Shown here: positions 60,301 through 64,000 of the stretch, piece after piece | Numbering within the stretch: position 1 is the first letter of the stretch | Layout: each line of letters starts with the position of its first letter | Source: Meghimatium bilineatum | Lineage: Eukaryota; Mollusca; Gastropoda; Stylommatophora; Philomycidae | NCBI GenBank assembly: GCA_034231615.1 | Contig: CM067309.1 | Location: 24,791,965-24,855,964, forward strand | Direction: 5' to 3' | Length of the DNA stretch: 64,000 nt | The notes under the pieces: model-generated | Told to the model about the DNA's origin: nothing | Seen by the model: the letters and a program-made list of their open reading frames with translations, nothing else | Database searches by the model: none | Translations under genes and position numbers: made by a program

Positions 60301-63300
60301 ATCACAAACCCAACAAATCAGCTCACAAACCCAACAAATCTGATCACAAACCCAACAAATCTGATCACAAACCCTAAAATCAATATGTTATCAAGCACCT
60401 ACCAATCTAATCCTGAAAGGTAGTTATTACCACTGAAAAACTGAACTTCCTCAAAATGAACAGGGTCCTCTATCGTACTGACCAGCATCGGATGTACTTC
60501 AAGGAACTTTTGTAGGGCTGTACTTCCTGTTGGACATTTGAAAGTGGCATGGATTGCTTGTTTTGTCTCTATGCGTTTTAATGTAGTGGGCTGGCATATT
60601 GTCGTGCTGTTTAGCTATGTGTTAGTCAATATAGATTTGTAGTTGTCAATATAGATTTGTAGTTGTCAATATAGATTTGTGGTTGTTAATATAGATTTGT
60701 GGTTGTTAATATAGATTTGTAGTTGTCAATATAGATTTGTAGTTGTCAATATAGATTTGTAGTTGTCAATATAGATTTGTAGTTGTCAATATAGATTTGT
60801 GGTTGTCAATATAGATTTGTGGTTGTCAATATAGATTTGTGGTTGTCAATATAGATTTATGGTTGTCAATATAGATTTATGGTTGTCAATATAGATTTGT
60901 GGTTGTCAATATAGATTTATGGTTGTCAATATAGCCTTTGGTTGCCAATATAGATTTGTGGTTGTCAATACAGGTTTATGGTTGTCAATACAGGTTTATG
61001 GTTGTCAATACAGGTTTGTGGTTGTCAAATATATACATATGTGGTTGCTAACACAGCTTTGTGGTTTTTAAAACAGGTTTGTGGTTGTCAATACATGTTT
61101 ATGGTTGTCAAATAGTAATTGTGGTTGTCAATACAGGTTTGTGGTTGTCATCTCAGGTTTGTTGCCGTCATCTCAGGTTTGTGGTTGTCATCTCAGGTTT
61201 GTGGTTGTCATCTCAGGTTTGTTGCCGTCATCTCAGGTTTGTGGTTGTCATCTCAGGTTTGTGGTTGTCATCTCAGGTTTGTGGTTGTCATCTCAGGTTT
61301 GTGGTTGTCATCTCAGGTTTGTGGTTGTTATCTCAGGTTTGTGGTTGTCATCTCAGGTTTGTGATTGTCATCTCAGGTTTGTGGATGTCATCTCAGGTTT
61401 GTGGTTGTCATCTCAGGTTTGTGGTTGTCATCTAAGGTTTTTGATTGTCATCTCAGGTTTGTGGTTGTCATTTCAGGTTTGTGGATGTCATCTCAGGTTT
61501 GTGGTTGTCATCTCAGGTTTGTGGTTGTCATCTCAGGTTTGTAATTGTCATATCAGGTTTGTGGTTGTTATCTCAGGTTTGTGGTTGTTATCTCAGGTTT
61601 GTGGTTGTCATCTCAGGTTTGTGGTTGTCATCTCAGGTTTGTGGTTGTCATCTCAGGTAGGGAATGATGTTAGGGGATAGTGAGTTTTTATATCTGATAG
61701 AGAATGATGTTGTGTGATGAATCTGTTTCTATCTTTCAATAAACCCATAACCGTCAGATTCTGTTCTACATCTACTCTATGACTTAAAAAAGTGGACACT
61801 AAACAAACAATTAAAAGGCGGACTTGATGCCTTTGAGATGTGGGTATATAGAAGAATAGGGAGAACATCATGGAAAGAGAAGAAAACAAATAAATAAACA
61901 CTTAACATGAAGAAAGAACTACTAAGAGAAATAAAGATCAGGCAAATACAATATTTTGGACACATTAAAAGACATGACACCTTATTGAAGATCTTACTTG
62001 ACGGTAAAGTCAAAGACAAGCGAGCAAGAGGTAGGCAGATATACAAGTGGGAGAATACCATTACAAGATGGACATGTTACAGTCTAGCAGAGTGCACCAC
62101 CAAAACAAGAGACATGGAGTGGTGCAGGTCTGTTGAATCCAACCTTCGTTGCGGAGACGGCACTTGATGATGATGAACCGTCAGAGTCGTACAAGTACTA
62201 CAATGGATGCTTCAACACACGCAGGCCTTCAGCGATTTCAATCTTCAACAATGCGGGCGTATGAGGATACATCTTATCTTGTCCAGTACTTGATGATGTC
62301 TGTCCATGATTTTATTTGTTCCCCATTGCAATATATCAGTGAGCGAAAGTTTTAGCAGATGGCGCAAATCTGCTCTCTATAATTAGTGAATACATTTATC
62401 GGGTAGCGAATAATGTTTTGTGACATTGAATCTGTTAATGAGGAAGTGAATGATGTTATTTGGCCGAGAACTTAGTTATCATTTCGAGAAAGTTGTTATT
62501 TGTCGTAAATACACTCTTTGGCAATGAAAATTATTTTGAACTGAGTTTTGTGTGTTAGTAGATATGACTTTTTGACGGTCATTGTTATTTGCACTTTCTC
62601 TGATCAATGATGTTGTTCTGGGATAATCACTCAATTATTGATGTTCTCTGATCAATGATGTTGTTCTGGGATAATCACTCAATTAATTTATTGATGTTCT
62701 GCGATAAATGACGTTGTTCTGAAATTTTTAATAGTTTCAGTCTTTATCTACGTTAAACCGCTAAACTCCACACTTAGACCCACCCATTAAACCGCTAAAA
62801 CGCACACTTAGGCCCACCCATTAAACCATTAAAATCCATATTTAGACCCACCCATTAAACCAATAAAATCCCCAGTTAGACCCACCCATTAAACCACTAG
62901 AATTCCCAGTTAGATCTATCCATTAACTCGCTAAAATCCCCAGTTAGATTCACCCATATAATCGCTAAAATCCACACTTAGGCCCACCCATTAAACGGCT
63001 AAAATTTCCAGTTAGATCCACCCTAATCGCTAAAATTCACAGTTATGACCACCCATTAATCTGATAGATTATTCATTTTTATAATATTAATCAATTATTG
63101 CAACGTGACAAAAAAGCTATGAGATTGTAGAAAGTAAACGTTGATGTTCTTCTTCAGCAGTTGATGATTGAATGGACTCATTATTCGTGGGAAATTTACA
63201 CAATTGACATAGATATAGGCCTATTTTGGTAAAGAAATAAATTTACTTTCTCGCACATACTTACGTAGGGACTAATGTTGCAGACAAGTTGTCGTTGGTT

Positions 63301-63767
63301 GTCTGGAGTAGTTCTATAATTACCTGATTCTCTGGATCACGTCTGTAGTTGTCATTACCTGTTTATCAGTAACCTGGTTATATGTGGTACTTCTAAAGCC
63401 ACCATGTTTTGTTTAACTCAAGCTTTCGTACCTATAAATTGTTTATCTAAAACGTTTACGTGTGACATAATCACTCATTATTTGCATACGTGTTACTTGC
63501 TTTCATGAAATGTATACAAGTATGGTAATCTTTCCTAACTTCCTACTCGCAACTTGCTTACCTGTTACTTTCTTTCTTGCTCTGTTTAAGTGTGGTCTAA
63601 TTAACTGTTACGTGACTATACCTGATCTGCTTACCTGTACCAATTCTACACCTAAAATGACTTACCTGATTTCTGTGGCCCCACAATTATAAACTTTGGA
63701 AACCTGAAGCAGGAGAAATTCGGGGGCAGAATCTCCATATGTTTGTTATACTCGCATGGATTCTGTC
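44706..63767 (-). CDS. NDST: heparan sulfate N-deacetylase/N-sulfotransferase-type enzyme, sulfotransferase domain (6 exons, 5' part missing)
   Basis: Golgi type II enzyme family that transfers sulfate from PAPS to glucosamine N of heparan sulfate. Exons 63767-63666, 60526-60403, 58246-58075, 52087-51917, 47052-46943 and 44910-44706 join with every phase consistent, giving 293 residues to the stop. Visible motifs: the 5'-PAPS loop GPQKSGSTAL with the Lys equivalent to NDST1 Lys614; FEEVQFF with the catalytic Glu; RRAYSWYQ of the 3'-phosphate site; YHLDPVA with the conserved His; CLKSGAYAIHLARW; QIYLVDG; and GFFC...CLGAVKGRKY with the disulfide Cys pair and basic loop. The NPADR of vertebrates is EPIRR here. 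The deacetylase half and transmembrane anchor should lie beyond 64000. Donors of three exons are tandemly duplicated in the following introns. Confidence 0.92.
45059..45945 (+). pseudogene. LINE reverse transcriptase relic in NDST intron
   Basis: The plus frame starts KHEVQQGCVLSPDLFSLYSE, then LIYADETIMIAKSEEDFQ, where the catalytic YADD is YADE. It continues ITPILTYGYESWILNK, a stop at 45599, then YRRMLRMPWTARKTNIEVLK, FGHHMRQAG and RGRGRQREKILDSL. It lacks the endonuclease and N-terminal RT. The Asp-to-Glu change and the stop make it inactive. It is antisense to NDST. Confidence 0.88.
45950..46825. other. NDST intron; nothing recognised
   Basis: A short duplication at 45952-46060 (gtgctgatcattctgttgtg twice); otherwise AT-rich sequence. 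Confidence 0.45.
46826..46985 (-). repeat. 59-bp array containing the NDST exon D donor (2.5 copies)
   Basis: Read on the minus strand, the exon end ttcctggatgtacaaccacg through acaagattaag|gtaaat is followed 59 bp later by a second copy ending aagattaag|gtaagg, then a third partial copy that has lost the donor. Exon-proximal donor: 46943. Second donor: 46884, a better match to consensus than the first. Confidence 0.92.
46943..47052 (-). CDS. NDST: NDST exon D
   Basis: The acceptor AG is at 47054-47053 (cttgccag|atc) and the donor GT at 46942-46941. 110 nt encode IYLVDGDQLNGDPISVLNKL through DFGTRL plus two bases. Confidence 0.92.
47130..47325 (-). mobile_element. dispersed 'CCTGCTGGAAATC' repeat, copy 10
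   Basis: Minus orientation: gaagacggatatgtcgtgca, gacacgacgcatttccattc, gctgggttacatcttgccgg, ggccattgtcctgctacaat, cgagatccaacgggac, aatgaacgctgaagg. Confidence 0.72.
47484..47680 (-). mobile_element. element with hammerhead-like motif, copy 2
   Basis: Minus strand: ttatgaagactttctagtcg, then aaacgtcgtctgtttagtg. Its flank gctggggtaacacaaggcaa matches copy 1 (gctggagtaacacagggaaa) and copy 5. Confidence 0.55.
47850..48180. mobile_element. hammerhead-like motif copies 3 (+) and 4 (-)
   Basis: Copy 3, plus, 47852-47890: catgatgaaggcttctagtc, gaaatgtcggctgtc. Copy 4, minus, 48178-48139: cttgataaaggccttttggt, then tttggtcgaaacggtaac, with a GGCC/GGTC stem possible. They face each other. Confidence 0.5.
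48340..48376. repeat. (TG)n(TA)n microsatellite
   Basis: tgtgtgtgtgta followed by about 14 TA units. Confidence 0.95.
48430..49570 (-). pseudogene. LINE reverse transcriptase relic in NDST intron
   Basis: Minus-strand frames, with several stops: LLSPSLFNIYTENIFKNIEE, RYADDTVLLAESEHALQRLI (intact YADD), VKHYQYLGHIVTNDGRCETE, VKRRIGIAKSTFKDLRKLLT, then RQRYKWGSNITRWTGYSTLL. It is sense with NDST. It lacks the 5' half. Confidence 0.88.
49571..50070. other. NDST intron; LINE/MITE debris
   Basis: gtggcgtatgcaa occurs twice (49592 and 49670). Near 49915 gagggattctactgtgctag is a stray pogo-MITE end. No gene was seen. Confidence 0.45.
50139..50312. mobile_element. pogo/Tigger-like MITE
   Basis: Starts cagtcaaataccattataac after TA and ends ctatagagggatttcattg before TA, with imperfect terminal inversion. 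A partial copy precedes it at 50077-50138. Its body (acaatatataataaatataa, ttgggta) is shared with the copy at 53230. Confidence 0.7.
50330..50600 (+). mobile_element. SINE-like repeat, copy 2
   Basis: Matches 24280-24470: cccagctgtaaatgaataca, ctaatagttgctacggcttg, tacatgaagagttatcttca, cagacagcaggttgc. The last part is duplicated once in tandem (50478-50540 and 50541-50590). Confidence 0.6.
50790..50880. mobile_element. pogo/Tigger-like MITE, left-end fragment with C-run
   Basis: cagttgaatccctttataat at 50791 is a MITE end. A C-run of about 14 follows near 50841. Internal and right parts are lost. Confidence 0.5.
51062..51316 (-). mobile_element. tRNA-derived SINE
   Basis: On the minus strand the 5' part is tRNA-like: gcgttagcgcagtggttagc with an A box TAGCGCAGTGG (51305-51295), then a B box GGTTCATTCCC (51261-51251) about 35 bp on. 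The body follows (aacggctcccaggtcgaccc, gggtaccggattaatccggg), ending in a tail with aatgtgagatcgctaacatc. It lacks the folding expected of an active tRNA. Older copy at 40680. Confidence 0.85.
51423..51436. repeat. poly-C run
   Basis: A run of C (about 13) within 'gttaccccc...gtcaac'. Similar C or G runs occur at 19001, 50841 and 55766. Confidence 0.8.
51711..51985 (-). repeat. 68-bp array containing the NDST exon C donor (4 copies)
   Basis: Minus-strand unit: gtatgttcaaatctggtgtt, tacgctattcacctggcaag, atggctacaatattttccaa, gaaatcag. The exon's own 3' end is copy 1. Donors cag|gtatg lie at 51917, 51849, 51781 and 51713, exactly 68 bp apart. Copies differ at very few positions, so the expansion is recent. 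Confidence 0.95.
51917..52087 (-). CDS. NDST: NDST exon C
   Basis: The acceptor AG is at 52089-52088 (ttttctag|aat) and the first donor GT at 51916-51915. 171 nt, phase 0 at both ends: NIRYHLDPVAMNYTFFEVVS through ARWLQYFPRNQ. Confidence 0.94.
52100..52639. other. NDST intron; nothing recognised
   Basis: A (CT)n run at 52617-52632 and no recognised gene. Confidence 0.45.
52640..52845 (+). mobile_element. element with hammerhead-like motif, copy 5
   Basis: cttgatgacagcttgtaatc, then gaaacgtcgtctgtaactgt, atctcgttgtcagtttgttg, and tatttgccatgtgttacacc, agccctcgc: the same order as copy 1 read on its own strand. Confidence 0.6.
53230..53396. mobile_element. pogo/Tigger-like MITE
   Basis: Left end ta|cagtaaaatctcgttataac, right end gctctagagggattccacta|ta; the ends are imperfect inverted copies. 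Shares its core with 50139-50312. The right end passes straight into the tandem array at 53398. Confidence 0.72.
53398..53800. repeat. 42-bp array grown from a MITE end
   Basis: The unit is ctatagagggattcatctgt plus tctatagaattataacactg tg, about 5.5 copies to 53625. Diverged copies with a ~49-bp unit (gaggaataattgtattgttg) follow to about 53800. The gctatagagggattc core is the MITE terminus. Confidence 0.9.
53801..54315. other. NDST intron; nothing recognised
   Basis: A higher-GC, unique-looking stretch with no supported exon. Confidence 0.4.
54316..54835. repeat. ~120-bp imperfect tandem repeat, 4-5 copies
   Basis: Recurring order: ctggcccaactctactgtca, ttttcctataccggaaatac, gggttccgtacccgatgggc, tcaggcac. 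GC content is clearly higher than the surroundings. It has no recognised relation to other elements here. Confidence 0.8.
55100..55525. repeat. second array built on the MITE terminus, 42-bp units then (AG)n-rich units
   Basis: Units of gattccactgtactatagag plus ggaatcttctgtgatatcga tg (42 bp) repeat about four times from 55138. They are followed by copies where the middle is replaced by GA runs of varying length (55320-55450). All carry the attccactgtactatagag core of the pogo-like MITE end. Confidence 0.9.
55526..56149. other. NDST intron; nothing recognised
   Basis: Pyrimidine-rich sequence with a short C-run at 55766. No gene was seen. Confidence 0.4.
56150..56570 (-). pseudogene. LINE ORF2 C-terminal relic
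   Basis: Minus-strand reading gives NKCLRKLLDIG, EEFASSKQIRG, IIGRQRWTYI and MNENRLSLQALKWVPSGKRK then RGR: the post-RT region (CLRKxL...RRRWxYIGHxxRM...GKRKRGRP). Several stops. Confidence 0.68.
56640..57137. repeat. 33-bp minisatellite, ~15 copies
   Basis: The unit is aagtcgagtgtatggttgat plus ggtaatagggatt. Copies are old and divergent on the left and near-identical from 56945 to 57137, indicating growth at the right side. Confidence 0.92.
57138..57710. other. NDST intron; nothing recognised
   Basis: Unique sequence without a supported feature. Confidence 0.4.
57711..58000 (-). repeat. 26-bp array carrying the NDST exon B donor sequence (~11 copies)
   Basis: Minus-strand unit tggtaccag|gtgggatttg ggaagtg. 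The first 12 bases are identical to the end of exon B plus its donor (tggtaccag|gtg at 58083-58072). Copies keep a cag|gtggga donor-like site, except about two that have mutated it. Confidence 0.9.
58075..58246 (-). CDS. NDST: NDST exon B
   Basis: The acceptor AG is at 58248-58247 (cttgcag|gta) and the donor GT at 58074-58073 (accag|gtgagt). The first G completes Trp; 57 codons YQSHFPQPANNNVMLFEKSA through RRAYSWYQ. Confidence 0.94.
58249..59312. other. NDST intron; insertion-like segment with 20-bp direct repeats
   Basis: cagccatggccatctagatc occurs at about 58958 and again at about 59279, and could be a target-site duplication bounding some 300 bp. A shorter pair, gttaatattgtagccttcct / gttaacattgtagccttcct, lies at 58926 and 58980. 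No gene was seen. Confidence 0.45.
59313..60376. repeat. 21-bp minisatellite, ~50 copies
   Basis: The unit is cagctcacaaacccaacaaa t, with ctgatcac variants at both ends and a higher-order insert (cccagcaaaacagctcacaa, cccagttat) in the 60020-60260 part. On the minus strand it reads gatttgttgggtttgtgat, which resembles the exon A donor region 27 bp away. Confidence 0.95.
60403..60526 (-). CDS. NDST: NDST exon A
   Basis: The acceptor AG is at 60528-60527 (tccaacag|gaa) and the donor GT at 60402-60401 (agattg|gtaggt). 124 nt: (G)STALQKFLEVHPMLVSTIED through GNNYLSGLD plus two bases of Trp. Contains the FEEVQFF catalytic block. Confidence 0.93.
60622..61080. repeat. 20-bp array, first block
   Basis: The unit is gtggttgtcaatatagattt, about 20 copies, becoming caatacaggtttatg toward the right and grading into the next block. 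Confidence 0.93.
61081..61660. repeat. 20-bp array, second block
   Basis: The unit is gtggttgtcatctcaggttt, about 28 copies with few substitutions. It shares gtggttgtca with the first block, so one array has evolved into two subfamilies. All three frames are open and were rejected as genes. Confidence 0.94.
61790..62168 (+). pseudogene. LINE ORF2 C-terminal relic
   Basis: The plus frame GGLDAFEMWVYRRIGRTSWK, KELLREIKIRQIQYFGHIKR, DKRARGRQIYKWENTITRWT and a final TGA after CGDGT. Same family as the relics at 11260 and 48430. Upstream RT is missing. Confidence 0.82.
62169..62350 (+). mobile_element. LINE 3'-tail repeat
   Basis: ccgtcagagtcgtacaagta, ctacaatggatgcttcaaca, aggccttcagcgatttcaat directly follow the LINE C-terminus and match 41565-41745. 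This links that tail to this LINE family. Confidence 0.7.
62351..62745. other. NDST intron; short duplication
   Basis: gatcaatgatgttgttctgg, then gataatcactcaatta occurs twice (62602 and 62651). Nothing else was recognised. Confidence 0.5.
62748..63058. repeat. 34-bp array, ~9 copies
   Basis: The unit is cacttagacccacccattaa accgctaaaatcc. Divergence is moderate. Confidence 0.9.
63059..63665 (-). other. NDST intron with a run of donor-like CAGGTNA motifs
   Basis: On the minus strand, cag|gta-type sites follow the true donor (63666) at about 63635, 63622, 63565, 63358 and 63327. At the last one, agagaatcag|gtaatt resembles the exon end agaaatcag|gtaagt. They may be decayed copies of the donor. 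Confidence 0.4.
63666..63767 (-). CDS. NDST: NDST exon with PAPS-binding loop (first exon in window)
   Basis: Donor GT at 63665-63664 (aaatcag|gtaagt). The start is taken at 63767 after ctggag; 63762 after gacag is an alternative. Encodes QNPCEYNKHMEILPPNFSCF, then RFPKFIIVGPQKS plus one base of Gly, matching the NPCDDKRH...DRFPKLLIIGPQKTG region of NDST1. Confidence 0.88.
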
Positions 63768-63790
63768 CTCCAGAAATAAAAATAAGTTGG

Positions 63791-64000
63791 TCAATAAGAT
63801 GAAAACTGATAAATCACAGATTCATTACAGGACAATAAGATGAAAACTGATAAATCACAGATTCAGTACAGGACAATAAGATGAAAACTTATAAATCACA
63901 GATTCAGTACAGGACAATAAGATGAACACCGATAAATCACAGATTCAGTACAGGACAATAAGATGAAAATTGATAAATCACAGATTCAGTACAGGACAAT
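63791..64000. repeat. 41-bp array, 5+ copies, running off the window
   Basis: The unit is gacaataagatgaaaactga taaatcacagattcagtaca g. Begins about 25 bp upstream of the acceptor of the NDST exon and continues past 64000. Confidence 0.92.

Noticed and set aside
60622-61660. The 20-bp arrays as copies of a donor because they contain cag|gttt
   Set aside because: They lie upstream of the NDST exon A acceptor, the cag|gttt is on the strand opposite to the gene, and no exon end matches the unit.
59313-61680. A 279-codon His/Lys/Gln-rich frame and a 199-codon Val/Gly/Cys-rich frame
   Set aside because: Direct translations of the 21-bp and 20-bp arrays. No start context, domain or flanking coding sequence supports them.

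Overview
The window is animal (invertebrate metazoan) nuclear DNA. It is AT-rich and intron-rich, and it is packed with minisatellites and eroded transposons. The mix of pearl-like satellite elements, RTE-type LINE tails, a mariner relic, a tRNA-derived SINE and a piggyBac element suggests a mollusc or another lophotrochozoan. That assignment is inference; nothing here names a species.

Four host genes can be supported by exon structure and homology. (1) The 5' coding end of a phosphorylase-kinase gamma catalytic subunit (PHKG) lies on the minus strand at 4337-2038 and continues off the left edge or into unrecognised sequence. (2) An unrecognised plus-strand gene has two joined exons, 12073-12406 and 12586-13497. 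(3) A complete TMED2 (p24/emp24 cargo receptor) gene has four plus-strand exons between 19482 and 34331; all splice phases agree and give 203 residues. (4) The sulfotransferase half of an NDST-type heparan sulfate N-deacetylase/N-sulfotransferase occupies six minus-strand exons from 63767 to 44706, again with all phases consistent. An intact piggyBac transposon (7019-10052, TTAA on both sides) lies between genes 1 and 2.

Layout. 1-4400: PHKG exons in a sea of short tandem repeats. 4550-7000: two minisatellites and a LINE tail. 7015-10056: piggyBac. 10.3-11.6 kb: three LINE tails. 11.8-13.5 kb: unknown gene. 13.8-14.7 and 19.8-20.8 kb: two oppositely oriented copies of one pearl-like satellite element. 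16.4-17.8 kb: a large 33-bp array. 19.3-34.7 kb: TMED2, with its promoter motifs, SINE-like and LINE debris, and a 42-bp array running into its last splice acceptor. 35-44.6 kb: repeats, LINE tails and a mariner relic. 44.7-63.8 kb: NDST exons with arrays in every intron.

The most unusual observation is a recurring relation between minisatellites and splice sites. In at least five cases the repeat unit contains the exon-intron junction itself. NDST donors at 58075, 51917 and 46943 are tandemly copied into the downstream intron. Acceptors of TMED2 exon 4 (34207) and the unknown gene (12073) are tandemly copied into the upstream intron. This produces rows of near-identical splice sites, several of which would give in-frame, stop-free protein insertions. 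A second notable trend is that five arrays unrelated in sequence share a 42-bp period.
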